Below are positions 43,952 to 52,563 of a DNA stretch of 64,000 nt, in pieces. The notes beneath the pieces were generated by a model. The model was given only the letters and a program-made list of their open reading frames with translations. It was not told the origin of the DNA and made no database searches. Position 1 is the first letter of the stretch, and each line of letters opens with the position of its first letter. Both the position numbers and the translations under genes were made by a program. Source of the stretch: Clostridia bacterium (GTDB lineage: Bacteria; Bacillota; Clostridia; Oscillospirales; CAG-272); NCBI GenBank assembly GCA_017467105.1, contig JAFTSU010000002.1, positions 194,481 to 258,480 of the forward strand, read 5' to 3'.

Positions 43952-45198
43952 TGAATTATATGGACGTGAAAATCGTTATCATAGGCGGCGGACCTGCAGG
44001 TATGGCTGCCGCTATATCCGCGTATGAGTCGGGCGTCAAGGACGTTCTGATTCTGGAGCGTGAGGAGGCGCTTGGAGGTATTCTCCGTCAATGTATTCAT
44101 AACGGCTTCGGTCTTCATACCTTTGGCGAGGAGCTGACAGGTCCGGAGTATGCATACCGATATGAAAAGAGGGTCAAGGAGCTTAGGATTCCGTATATGC
44201 TGAACACCACGGTTGTGGAGCTGACCTCCGACAGAGAGGTGGTGGCGATGAATAGCGAACGCGGCATCTTCCATATCCGCGCAGGCGCAGTCGTTCTGGC
44301 AATGGGCTGCAGAGAGCGTCCGAAGGGAGCGCTTGGAATTGCGGGTAACCGCCCCGCAGGAATCTATACCGCGGGCACGGCGCAGAAGTTTGTCAATATG
44401 AAGGGTTATATGCCGGGCAAGGAGGTTGTAATACTCGGCTCCGGTGATATCGGTCTTATAATGGCGCGCAGAATGACTCTTGAGGGCGCTCACGTTAAGG
44501 CGGTCTGCGAGATAATGCCATATTCCGGAGGCCTTGCAAGAAATATTGAGCAATGTCTGAACGATTATTCTATCCCTCTTCGCCTCAGCCATACGGTTGT
44601 GGAGATACACGGCAAGGACAGAGTTACGGGAGTGACCGTTGCCGCCGTTGACGAGTCAAGACGGGTAATACCCGGCACGGAGGAGTATATAGAGTGCGAC
44701 ACACTTCTGCTCTCCTGCGGTCTGATACCGGAGAACGAGCTTACCGCCGGAGCCGGTATAGAAATGGACAGAGTAACGGGGGGCGCTGTGGTTGATGCCG
44801 GCAGAGAGACCTCGGTCGAGGGAATTTTCGCATGCGGAAACGTTCTGCACGTTCACGATCTGGTTGACTTCGTTTCCGACGAGGCGAGAGAGGCGGGCGC
44901 ATCCGCCTCGAGATACGTAAACGGCGGAAGTGACTCTGACAGAGAGATAAAGATCAAGGTAGACGGTAAAATTCGCTACACGGTACCCCACATAATCAGA
45001 AAAGCAGAGGATACCACGGTATATTTCAGAGTATCTGGAGTGTTTGAAAACAAGAGAATTGTAGTCAGATACGGCGATGAGGAGATACTATCTAAAAAGC
45101 GGATCAAGATGGCACCGGGAGAGATGGAGAGTGTGAAAATTGGCGCGGACGCTCTTAAAAATATAGACGGAGGAGTTCTCGAGTTCTCTGTTGAGTAA
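43948..45198 (+). CDS. FAD/NAD(P)-dependent oxidoreductase, partner of the GlpA-like protein
   Basis: A 416-residue two-nucleotide flavoprotein: FAD motif IIGGGPAGMAAAISA near residues 10-24, a second Rossmann block VILGSGDIGLIMARRM in the middle, and IFACGNVLHVHDLVD near the end, followed by a C-terminal beta domain of about 90 residues. Its ATG overlaps the upstream stop by four bases, so expression is coupled. It probably receives electrons from the GlpA-like subunit and passes them to NAD+ or a quinone/menaquinone-free acceptor through the DUF1667 protein; direction is inference. Confidence 0.88.
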   Translation: MMNYMDVKIVIIGGGPAGMAAAISAYESGVKDVLILEREEALGGILRQCIHNGFGLHTFGEELTGPEYAYRYEKRVKELRIPYMLNTTVVELTSDREVVAMNSERGIFHIRAGAVVLAMGCRERPKGALGIAGNRPAGIYTAGTAQKFVNMKGYMPGKEVVILGSGDIGLIMARRMTLEGAHVKAVCEIMPYSGGLARNIEQCLNDYSIPLRLSHTVVEIHGKDRVTGVTVAAVDESRRVIPGTEEYIECDTLLLSCGLIPENELTAGAGIEMDRVTGGAVVDAGRETSVEGIFACGNVLHVHDLVDFVSDEAREAGASASRYVNGGSDSDREIKIKVDGKIRYTVPHIIRKAEDTTVYFRVSGVFENKRIVVRYGDEEILSKKRIKMAPGEMESVKIGADALKNIDGGVLEFSVE

Positions 45199-45286
45199 AC
45201 GGCTTCGCCTGCTTTCTTACGCCATAGCGAGAGGACCGGTGCGGTCACTTGGTGTAAGGATCAATGGAGATAGGAGTATAGAAAAG

Positions 45287-45643
45287 ATGGAAAGAAAGCT
45301 TACCTGTATTATTTGTCCCAGAGGCTGTCAGCTGACTGTAAAATTTGACAGCGAGGGCAAGATCAGCGAAATAAACGGAGGCGCATGCAAAAGAGGACCC
45401 GCGTATGCGGAGGACGAATGCACCCATCCTAAGCGCACCGTTACGTCCACCGTCAGAGTGTCCGGAGGCGGACTTATCGCAGTAAAGACCTCCTCGGCTA
45501 TACCGAAGGAGCTGGTTTTTGACTGTATGAGAGAGATAAATAAAGCGATCGCAAAAAAGGACGTGACTATAGGCGACGTAATAATCAAAAACGTGCTGGA
45601 TACCGGATCGGATATCGTAGCATCCGGAGAGGTTGTAAAGTAA
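45287..45643 (+). CDS. DUF1667 protein, third subunit of the dehydrogenase operon
   Basis: A 118-residue protein with an N-terminal CIICPRGC motif and further cysteine in GGACKRGPAYAEDEC, the four-cysteine pattern of DUF1667, likely to bind a metal or Fe-S cluster. The frame is open back to 45191, but the ATG at 45287 behind GGAG gives the family start. It always accompanies the two preceding flavoproteins in my knowledge of the family. A strong terminator follows. Confidence 0.88.
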   Translation: MERKLTCIICPRGCQLTVKFDSEGKISEINGGACKRGPAYAEDECTHPKRTVTSTVRVSGGGLIAVKTSSAIPKELVFDCMREINKAIAKKDVTIGDVIIKNVLDTGSDIVASGEVVK

Positions 45644-45720
45644 AAATGCCAGAAAACGGCTGTACGTATATGAAAAATGCGTTTTAAATTCGTATTTTTC
45701 ACAAAAATAAGGAATTATAA

Positions 45721-45760
45721 AAAATAGCAAGGAGCAAATTTCGCTCCTTGCTATTTTTTA
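45721..45760. terminator. Strong bidirectional terminator
   Basis: AAAATAGCAAGGAGC (45721-45735) pairs perfectly with 45743-45757, then further T's. It separates the convergent dehydrogenase operon and the dnaC-like gene. Confidence 0.92.
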
Positions 45761-45842
45761 TTAAAAAAACATCATGATAAAAAAGCCGAGGGAATCTGTT
45801 TTCGACTTCTCAGTGCCTTAAAAATCGACACGGGGTAGGGTG

Positions 45843-46793
45843 TCAGCGGAAAAGTCGCTTGTCTCTGCCGGCAAATACCAGCACCTGAGTGCCCTTGCCT
45901 ATCAGACGGGAGAAGATTCTGTCCTCGTATTTTGCGGACAGGTCCTTTAGGGGATAGTTGGTGGAGATTATCGTAGCACGACCCTTATTCTGCCTTGTGT
46001 TTATCAGATTGTATAGGCAGGACATAGAAAACTGTGTGGTAAATTCGGTTCCAAGATCGTCGATTATAAGAAGATCGCACTCCAGATACTTATCGCTTTT
46101 ATTATCCGTCGCGCCGTAGCCCGACCTGAATTTATCGGATTCAAAATCAGATATTACGTTCTGCACGCTGTCGTATATTACGTCGTAGCCCCGATTGATG
46201 ATCTCTCTTGCTATTGCTGTGGAAATGTGGGTCTTGCCTACACCCGTCGGACCTACGAAAAGCAGATTTCCGCGTCGGTCGTTAAAATGCTCGACGTAGT
46301 ATTTTGCTTCTTTATATATGTTGGTCATTTTTTCGTAGGTCTCGGGATCGTTTTTATACCAGCCTAGATCAAAATTATCAAACGATTGTGTTTCTATCAG
46401 ATTTCCGATACCCGACGAGGCTATCGTTGCCTTTATCAACGCCTCGCGGAAGCAGTGACACATTTTCGTGCCGCCGATAAAGCCGGAGTCGGAGCAGTCG
46501 GGGCAGAAGTATTTGACCTTGGTGTAATCCTCCGGATATCCGAGTCCAATCATTATTTCCGCGCGTCTATGCATAAGCTCGCGGCTTCTTTCCTTGATGG
46601 GAGTGATATCCTCGCCACCGCAGGCGGCTCTGAATATTCTGATACCGGTACCGGACAGCTCCTCGTCAATAGTGCGTATTTCCTCCGACCTTTCACGAAG
46701 CTCCTCGTTTCTGCGGTCAGCCTCCGCAATGGCATTCAGTCTGCGCTTCTCTATTTCTGCTTTTACCTTGTCATAGTTTTCGTAGCTGTACAT
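45843..46793 (-). CDS. DnaC/DnaI-type helicase loader (AAA+ ATPase)
   Basis: This ATPase loads the replicative helicase at origins or restart forks. The N-terminal 90 residues are a coiled, charged helicase-binding part; then a zinc cluster CPDCSDSGFIGGTKMCHC; then the AAA+ core with Walker A FVGPTGVGKTH, Walker B LLIIDDLGTE and sensor IISTNYPL, and an arginine finger in the box VII-like EDRIFSRLIG. 316 aa. It follows dnaD by 10 bases, the usual Firmicute primosome pair. Confidence 0.92.
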   Translation of the reverse strand: MYSYENYDKVKAEIEKRRLNAIAEADRRNEELRERSEEIRTIDEELSGTGIRIFRAACGGEDITPIKERSRELMHRRAEIMIGLGYPEDYTKVKYFCPDCSDSGFIGGTKMCHCFREALIKATIASSGIGNLIETQSFDNFDLGWYKNDPETYEKMTNIYKEAKYYVEHFNDRRGNLLFVGPTGVGKTHISTAIAREIINRGYDVIYDSVQNVISDFESDKFRSGYGATDNKSDKYLECDLLIIDDLGTEFTTQFSMSCLYNLINTRQNKGRATIISTNYPLKDLSAKYEDRIFSRLIGKGTQVLVFAGRDKRLFR

Positions 46794-46803
46794 AATGCCT
46801 CCG

Positions 46804-47763
46804 TTATTTTTCTTCGCCCTCGAAGGAGCGCTCCAGCGCTGCTTCTATGGCCTCGTCTATATCAAAATTGCCGTAACGCAGCTTTGGCTCCTCGGTCTTT
46901 GCGCGGCGTCTTTTAGGCTTCTTTTCTTCCTCTGTCTCGTTTTTGTGATTCTTTGACAGCGCGCGGCATTCTGCCGCCGTCGTAAGACCTGCGTTTTTCC
47001 AATTCGTAAGCACGCTGTCCATATACGGCAGATATGCCGTTCCGGTAGCGAGAGTAGTAACGTTAAACGCCTCGTTGATTATCTCAATACCAAAACCGTA
47101 ATCATTTAACCACTTCTTGAAATATGCGACCTCATCGTCTGACAGTCCGCGATCGTGAATGCCGATCTTTTTACGGATCTCCCAGATATCGTTTTCTTCC
47201 TTGGTGGTGCTTTTGATATATATTTCAAGCTCCTCAACCGTTTTGTATCCTCTCTCGGAGAGCACCTGCGCCATGCGCTTGATCTCCTTTGAAGTAAGCC
47301 TTTTTTTCTTGCTCTTAAGATATGAAGTAAGGTTAAGTATGTATTCGCAGGAGAGTGATAGCTCGGTATATATTGAGGCGAAGGCCTTGATATCCTCGGT
47401 GGACAAAGCAGGCTTTCCAAGCAGAGCCGCGCATTCCGTGAGCATATCCTCAAGCATCTCGTCACGCACTCCCTGAGCGGCTGCGAGAGATGTGATCTCC
47501 TTATCGTCCTCGCTGTATTCAAATTCGTCTGTAATATTACCGTCGGTGGACTTGATAACTCCCTCCGCTTCCCACAGGGTGATAGCTGACCTGACCCTTG
47601 ATTCCGACAGTCCGACCGTCTTGGCAAGGAGGTTTTCAGCCACCTCTTCTCCCTCAGCTTCTATAAGGGCGATAAGAACTCTCAGCTCGTCGGCTGACGC
47701 GTCGAAAAATGCGGGAGATGCCGTAGCCCTAAGGGGTGATATCCTGAATTTTCTTGGTTTCAT
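46804..47763 (-). CDS. dnaD: DnaD-family primosomal protein
   Basis: DnaD remodels DNA and recruits helicase loading machinery. The N-terminal winged-helix region has AENLLAKTVGLSESRVRSAITLWEAEGVI-type elements (split here: residues about 42-70), and the C-terminal DnaB_2 domain ends with the YMDSVLTNWKNAGLTT block (YxxxIxxxW signature). A basic-acidic tail follows. 319 aa. Lies directly ahead of the helicase loader. Confidence 0.9.
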   Translation of the reverse strand: MKPRKFRISPLRATASPAFFDASADELRVLIALIEAEGEEVAENLLAKTVGLSESRVRSAITLWEAEGVIKSTDGNITDEFEYSEDDKEITSLAAAQGVRDEMLEDMLTECAALLGKPALSTEDIKAFASIYTELSLSCEYILNLTSYLKSKKKRLTSKEIKRMAQVLSERGYKTVEELEIYIKSTTKEENDIWEIRKKIGIHDRGLSDDEVAYFKKWLNDYGFGIEIINEAFNVTTLATGTAYLPYMDSVLTNWKNAGLTTAAECRALSKNHKNETEEEKKPKRRRAKTEEPKLRYGNFDIDEAIEAALERSFEGEEK

Positions 47764-47828
47764 TCTGCATCCTTTTTCATTATATGTAATAGTGAGCGTT
47801 AAAAAAATAACACGTGGTGGGGTATAAC

Positions 47829-47882
47829 GACAAAAAACGGCTTTAAAGAAATTTTCGTTTTAAAAGAACGAGATAAACCGTT
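47829..47882 (-). terminator. Terminator after rex
   Basis: AACGG/CCGTT with an adjoining TTT/AAA pairing encloses about 35 bases; the minus strand then has a T-run (A's at 47832-47837 on plus). Confidence 0.5.
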
Positions 47883-47922
47883 CTGCTTCTTGGATTTAGG
47901 GTCGCTTGATCGGTTTTGCCTC

Positions 47923-48621
47923 TTACTCTTCCTCTGAGAGATCGTTCTTTTCCTTTATCTTATAGCACAGCGTCATAAGAGAATCGCCGAGGTGGATATT
48001 TTCCACCACAACACTATCATCCATCTTAAGCTCCATATTTGCAAAGTTCCATATACCGCGCACGCCCGCATCCTGAAGGGTTTTTGCTACGGTGTACGCT
48101 GCCTCCTTTGGAACGGTAAGAACGCCTATCGCTATCTTGTGCCTCTGACAGAATTCAAACAGCTCGTCCGTGTGATACACCTTGATGCCGTATATCTCTG
48201 TGCCGACCACCTTCTCGTCAATGTCGAAGAGTGCAAGGCGGTTGACTCCCCGTCTTCCAAACATACGGGTAGACGCCAAGGCTCTGCCAAGGTTTCCGGC
48301 TCCCACTATAACCGCGTCGTAGCCCTCGCTGACACCCAGCAGCTCACTGATCTTGGCGGTCAGATATTTGATATTATAGCCGTATCCCTGCTGACCGAAT
48401 CCGCCAAAGCAGTTCAGATCCTGTCTTATCTGTGATGCGGTAACGTTCATTATTTTTGATAGCTCCGCGGATGAGATGCGCAGCCTGCCCGAGTCCAAAA
48501 GATCGTTCAAATATCTGTGATATCTCGGCAATCTTTTGATGACTGCCGAGGGGACTGAGCTTTCTTTATTATCCTGTGACCGTCTGTCAAAGACGGGATT
48601 TATCTTATCTATACTTTCCAT
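47923..48621 (-). CDS. rex: Redox-sensing transcriptional repressor Rex
   Basis: Rex senses NADH/NAD+ and represses fermentation and respiration genes. The N-terminal winged helix reads RLPRYHRYLNDLL then SSAELSKIMNVTASQIRQDLNCFG, and the Rossmann motif is VIVGAGNLGRALA. 232 aa. I start at the ATG 48621, three bases after the tsaD stop codon, because GGAGG is placed ideally before it; a TTG six bases upstream is open too. Coupling with tsaD is tight. Confidence 0.95.
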   Translation of the reverse strand: MESIDKINPVFDRRSQDNKESSVPSAVIKRLPRYHRYLNDLLDSGRLRISSAELSKIMNVTASQIRQDLNCFGGFGQQGYGYNIKYLTAKISELLGVSEGYDAVIVGAGNLGRALASTRMFGRRGVNRLALFDIDEKVVGTEIYGIKVYHTDELFEFCQRHKIAIGVLTVPKEAAYTVAKTLQDAGVRGIWNFANMELKMDDSVVVENIHLGDSLMTLCYKIKEKNDLSEEE

Positions 48622-48623
48622 AT

Positions 48624-49715
48624 TCAAACCTCCGGAGTGATGGAATCAAGCGCCGATGCGTTCAGAGTAGAGTCAGCGACGCCACCCGCCCTCCACTCGT
48701 AGTAGCCTGCGGCGGCGATCATTGCGCCGTTATCTCCGCAGAGGGAGATCGGCGGCACGTACAGCGATACTCCATTTGCCCGACATACCTCTGACAGCCT
48801 GCGGCGCAGATGAGAATTTGCTGCAACGCCCCCTGCCAGAACTACGCTGTGAGAGGGGTATCTGGATATAGCCATTGAGATCTTCTTAGCCACCGCCTCT
48901 ACAGCCTCGTAGGTGTATCTTGCGGCAAACAGCTCTTTCGGCAGCTCCTTGCCCGTCATTTCGTATCTGTGCAGCAGGTTTATCGCGGCAGTTTTCAGAC
49001 CGGAGAAGGAGAAGTCCAGCGAATCGTCGGATATTGCGGGTGAGGGCAGAGTCATCTCTCTGTTACGGTATGCATCGCTTTTCTTGTATTTAGAGTAGAA
49101 GTCATCCTCTTCGCCTGTGGCGAGAATGAAGCCCTCTCTTGAGAGATTATCGAAGCCGCGTCCGGCAGGGTACGGTATACCAACCAGCCTGCCGATCTTA
49201 TCAAAGGACTCGCCTATAGCGTCGTCGCGCGTGGTTCCTATCATTTTATAATCGGTATAATCCTCTACGAGATAGATAGCGGTGTGTCCACCGGAAACGG
49301 TAAGCGCGATGAACGGCGGCTCTGGAGCGTTTTCCTTACCGGACAGATATGCGGCTGCCACGTGCCCCTTTATGTGATCAACCGCTACGAGCGGAATAGA
49401 GCTTGCCGCTGCCAGACCCTTTGCGAAGTTTACTCCCACCAGAAGAGCGCCGATAAGCCCGGGATTTGCCGTTACTGCGATAAGGTCAATATCAGCAAGG
49501 GACGTACCTGCTTCCTCCAGCGCTTCATAAGTTATTTTTGAGATAACCTCTGCGTGCGCGCGGCTGGCAATCTCGGGCACTACTCCGCCGTACAGACGGT
49601 GCGTTTCTACCTGCGAGGCTACGATATTGGATTTTATTTTAAACTCTCCATCCAGATAGGATACAACGGCGACGGAAGTCTCGTCGCAAGAGCTTTCAAA
49701 TGCGAGTATGTTCAT
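48624..49715 (-). CDS. tsaD: tRNA N6-threonylcarbamoyladenosine synthase TsaD
   Basis: TsaD transfers the threonylcarbamoyl group to A37 of ANN-decoding tRNAs. It is an ASKHA ATPase with FESSCDETSVAV at the N-terminus, the metal motif HIKGH (family HxxxH) plus the upstream histidines, and VLAGGVAANSHLRRR. The start 49715 follows CGGAGAGAAA; the frame extends another 22 codons without a site. 363 aa. The rimI gene is just upstream on the same strand; tsaB and tsaE are not in the window. Confidence 0.95.
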   Translation of the reverse strand: MNILAFESSCDETSVAVVSYLDGEFKIKSNIVASQVETHRLYGGVVPEIASRAHAEVISKITYEALEEAGTSLADIDLIAVTANPGLIGALLVGVNFAKGLAAASSIPLVAVDHIKGHVAAAYLSGKENAPEPPFIALTVSGGHTAIYLVEDYTDYKMIGTTRDDAIGESFDKIGRLVGIPYPAGRGFDNLSREGFILATGEEDDFYSKYKKSDAYRNREMTLPSPAISDDSLDFSFSGLKTAAINLLHRYEMTGKELPKELFAARYTYEAVEAVAKKISMAISRYPSHSVVLAGGVAANSHLRRRLSEVCRANGVSLYVPPISLCGDNGAMIAAAGYYEWRAGGVADSTLNASALDSITPEV

Positions 49716-49897
49716 TTTCTCTCCGTAATGCCAAACACGGCTTGATAAGTTGATAGTTATAATACGATCGGTTAGGATCATATCATTACTGTAAAATGGG
49801 GCTTGTACCGATTATAAACAGATTAAATTAGCAATGTGCTGATGCAGACTAGCTTTAAAAAACACGGTTTATTCTTTGGTAATGTAAAGAAAGGTTG

Positions 49898-50335
49898 TCA
49901 AAATCTTCCTAACATCATTAAAACAGCGTCATCATCCGGATTTTTGTAATATCCTTTTCTCTCTCCTATTTTTTCAAACCCAAACGAAGAATATAGGAAG
50001 ATTGCGGGAGCGTTTTTTGATCTTACCTCCAAGTAGATAGTCTCAAGCCCACGTCCGCGCTCAGTCTTGGTGGCAAATGACATAAGTCGGTAACCTATTC
50101 CTCTGCAGCGCTTGTCCGGATGTACCGCTATTCTATATATTTCACCCTCGGGCGCTATGAGTCTTCCTATAAGATACCCTATGACCTTACCGTCCTCCAG
50201 AACGGTAAAGCACATTCCCGTATCTGAGCATATGTATGAGAAAATATCCTTTTTACTCCATGGGTCAGAGAAGCAAAGTCGCTCAAGCATCTCTATTCCG
50301 GTGGAGTCGTCGGGTCTTGCCCGTCTGATTTCCAT
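49898..50335 (-). CDS. rimI: Ribosomal-protein-alanine N-acetyltransferase RimI-type
   Basis: A 145-residue GNAT acetyltransferase. Opening MEIRRARPDDSTGIEMLE, cofactor block IAVHPDKRCRGIGYRLM (R-x-x-G-I-G), then YLEVRSKNAPAIFLYSSFGFEKIGERKGYY, all typical of RimI, which acetylates S18 and, in Firmicutes, usually sits beside tsaB/tsaD as here. Substrate is inferred from family and context. Confidence 0.88.
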   Translation of the reverse strand: MEIRRARPDDSTGIEMLERLCFSDPWSKKDIFSYICSDTGMCFTVLEDGKVIGYLIGRLIAPEGEIYRIAVHPDKRCRGIGYRLMSFATKTERGRGLETIYLEVRSKNAPAIFLYSSFGFEKIGERKGYYKNPDDDAVLMMLGRF

Positions 50336-50407
50336 ATTATACTCTCCTTTCCCTTGGGTGTTAAAGCTTGTCGTTTCGCGGTTTTTTAGTAAGTATTATT
50401 GGAAGCG

Positions 50408-51280
50408 TTATATATCTAATGATCTTAGGAAGTCGCGAAGCTCCTCTGAGGTCTCGGGATGCTGAAGGCCCTTGATGATATTTGCCTTTAAAAATCCCGT
50501 TTTAGAGCCGAGATCAAATCTGTCTCCCTCAAACTCGAGAGCGTAAGCTCCGCCCCCTCTCGCAAGCTCACGCATAGCGTCGGTCAGCTGATATTCTCCT
50601 CCGGCGCCAGGCTCTAAGCCGTCGATTATATCAAAAACGTCGGGTGTCAGAAGTACTCTTCCCAAAATTGATAGATTGGAGAACTCCTCTCCGGGCTTTG
50701 GCTTCTCGATCATATCGGTGCAGAAGAAAAGATCATCTCGCCCCGGCACGTCCTCTACCTTCAGCGAGCAGTATTTTGCCAGCTGCTCCACGGGCACAGG
50801 CTTGACTCCTACGACAGGCTTGCCGAATTTCTCGTATACGTCCATCAGCTGTCGGCACACCGGAGTTCTTGAGAATATGATATCGTCGCCGTACAGCACA
50901 AGGAACGGCTCGTCACCGATAAAGCTTCTCGCCCTGCCCACTGCGTGTCCGAGACCCTTTGTTTCCTTTTGTCTCAGAAAATACACGTTCGCCATATCCG
51001 CTATACGCTTTATTTCGGAAAGCTCGTTTATCTTTCCCTTAGCTTCAAGGGCAGAAATGTACTCGGGTGAAAGATCGAAGAAATCCTCCATCGCATCCTT
51101 GTCTCTGTTGGTTATGACCAGAATATCGGTTATTCCGCTCCTTGCAGCCTCCTCAACAAGATAATATATTGCCGGCAGATCGACGATCGGGAGCATCTCC
51201 TTTGGTACGGCGTGCGATATAGGAAGCATACGTGTTCCAAGTCCTGCGGCGGGTATTATTGCCTTGGTGATCTTTCTCAT
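50408..51280 (-). CDS. galU: UTP--glucose-1-phosphate uridylyltransferase
   Basis: GalU makes UDP-glucose for glycolipids and wall or capsule sugars. The nucleotidyltransferase signature is IPAAGLGTRMLPISHAVPKEMLPI, followed by ETKGLGHAVGRAR and YGDDIIF (Mg-binding Asp). 290 aa, normal. The product could feed the polymerase/ligase-like protein at 27751, which is speculative. Confidence 0.95.
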   Translation of the reverse strand: MRKITKAIIPAAGLGTRMLPISHAVPKEMLPIVDLPAIYYLVEEAARSGITDILVITNRDKDAMEDFFDLSPEYISALEAKGKINELSEIKRIADMANVYFLRQKETKGLGHAVGRARSFIGDEPFLVLYGDDIIFSRTPVCRQLMDVYEKFGKPVVGVKPVPVEQLAKYCSLKVEDVPGRDDLFFCTDMIEKPKPGEEFSNLSILGRVLLTPDVFDIIDGLEPGAGGEYQLTDAMRELARGGGAYALEFEGDRFDLGSKTGFLKANIIKGLQHPETSEELRDFLRSLDI

Positions 51281-51331
51281 AATTTTTCTCCTATGAAGGC
51301 TTAAATGTCAACAAGTGTTGTCAAAAAGCAA

Positions 51332-51706
51332 TTAATCCTCTGTTTTATGTTGTTCCTTGATCTCTTTGTCCTTTGCTTTTATCTCCTCAAGTGCGGCTGC
51401 TATCCTTGCGCCGTGCTCAATGGAGCCATCCTTTACGAAGTGAAGCTCGGGAGTTATGCGCAGATTGAGAGTCGTCGCAAGGTGATGGCGCAGCATTCCC
51501 GTGCATTTTTTCAATCCCTCGAGCGCCTCACCCGAGTCGCCGATGCAGGAAACGTATACCGTAGCATACTTAAGATCCGGCGCGACCTCTGCTCTGGTGA
51601 CGCTAATAAAATTATTGATGACCTTAGGCTCTCTCACGTTTCCGAGAGCTATTGCCAGCTCCTCTGCTACGGCATCGTTTATTCTGCCTCTTCTGTATTT
51701 TGCCAT
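51332..51706 (-). CDS. rbfA: Ribosome-binding factor A
   Basis: RbfA is a KH-like 30S maturation factor needed at low temperature. The 124-residue protein has GRINDAVAEELAIALGNV, ISVTRAEVAPDLKYATVYVS and RHHLATTLNLRITPELHFV, all in family order. Start 51706 is behind AAAGGATTTATA; the open frame extends 21 codons upstream without a site. The usual infB and truB neighbours are absent. Confidence 0.93.
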   Translation of the reverse strand: MAKYRRGRINDAVAEELAIALGNVREPKVINNFISVTRAEVAPDLKYATVYVSCIGDSGEALEGLKKCTGMLRHHLATTLNLRITPELHFVKDGSIEHGARIAAALEEIKAKDKEIKEQHKTED

Positions 51707-51876
51707 TATAAATCCTTTCCTTTGCCCGATAATTCGGGTGATTCTTTTATTATCAGCGAAATATCGCATTTGTCTTTTTCTTTACTGTATTTCGGCTTTG
51801 CGTGTCTTTTTTAAGGATAAGCTGTCTCGGCTGCGAATATCTTTGATCGTGCTTTATTCACAGGCTGTTGCTATTC

Positions 51877-52563
51877 CTACATAAAAGTAAGCCTGCCACG
51901 CCTCTCAGATATTACGCTTCGCCTCTCATTTGCCAAGGCGCGAGCGCCCAGCTTGGCGGCGTTGACGATTACGGTTGGGTAGACTCTTTTTGCAATCTCA
52001 CCCTCCAGATGAGAAAAGTGAGTACAGCCAAGTATCAAAGCTTTGGGCGAGAGAGCTATTATGCGCGTTGCCAGACTATCGAGAAGCTTTCCATCGTCCT
52101 CTGTGAGATTTCCGTCTCTTGCTCCTCTCTCCACCATAGCAACGAGCTGCTGAGCAGCTAACTCTGTGACGTCTGCGTCGGATGATATGCGCCGTATTTC
52201 TTCTTTGAAAACGTGAGAGGACGCGGTATGCTCAGTAGATATGACCGTGATCCTGTTGCCGATCCTCGCAGCCTCCAGGGCGGCGGGAGCGATGATTGGA
52301 AAGACGATTGCCTTCTCATCGGCGTTCAGATATCTGTATACCGATGACGCGGTACAGCAGGCTATCAGAATTCTTTCAGCGCCCATTTCCTGAAGGACCC
52401 TGACGTTTCTTTTCGCGAGATCAATAACCTCTTTTTTGCTCTTCGTGCCGTATGGCGCGTTTTTTCTGTCACCCAGATACACTATGCTTTCGCGTGGTAT
52501 AAGCCGCCTGTATTCCTTAAGTGAGCAAAGACCCCCCACGCCGCTGTCAAAAATGCCGATCAC
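51877..52563 (-). CDS. murI: Glutamate racemase (short, GTG start)
   Basis: MurI supplies D-glutamate for peptidoglycan. It shows IGIFDSGVGGL (catalytic Asp-Ser), YLGDRKNAPYG, the first catalytic cysteine in IACCTASS and the second in LGCTHFSHLEG. The canonical C-N-T-A-S is C-C-T-A-S here, replacing the substrate-contacting Asn. At 228 aa it is shorter than the usual 260-270. The GTG start at 52563 overlaps the ddl stop (GTGA), so the longer open frame from 52641 is an artefact. Pairing with ddl places it in wall precursor synthesis. A different amino acid racemase of this superfamily is possible. Confidence 0.85.
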   Translation of the reverse strand: MIGIFDSGVGGLCSLKEYRRLIPRESIVYLGDRKNAPYGTKSKKEVIDLAKRNVRVLQEMGAERILIACCTASSVYRYLNADEKAIVFPIIAPAALEAARIGNRITVISTEHTASSHVFKEEIRRISSDADVTELAAQQLVAMVERGARDGNLTEDDGKLLDSLATRIIALSPKALILGCTHFSHLEGEIAKRVYPTVIVNAAKLGARALANERRSVISERRGRLTFM

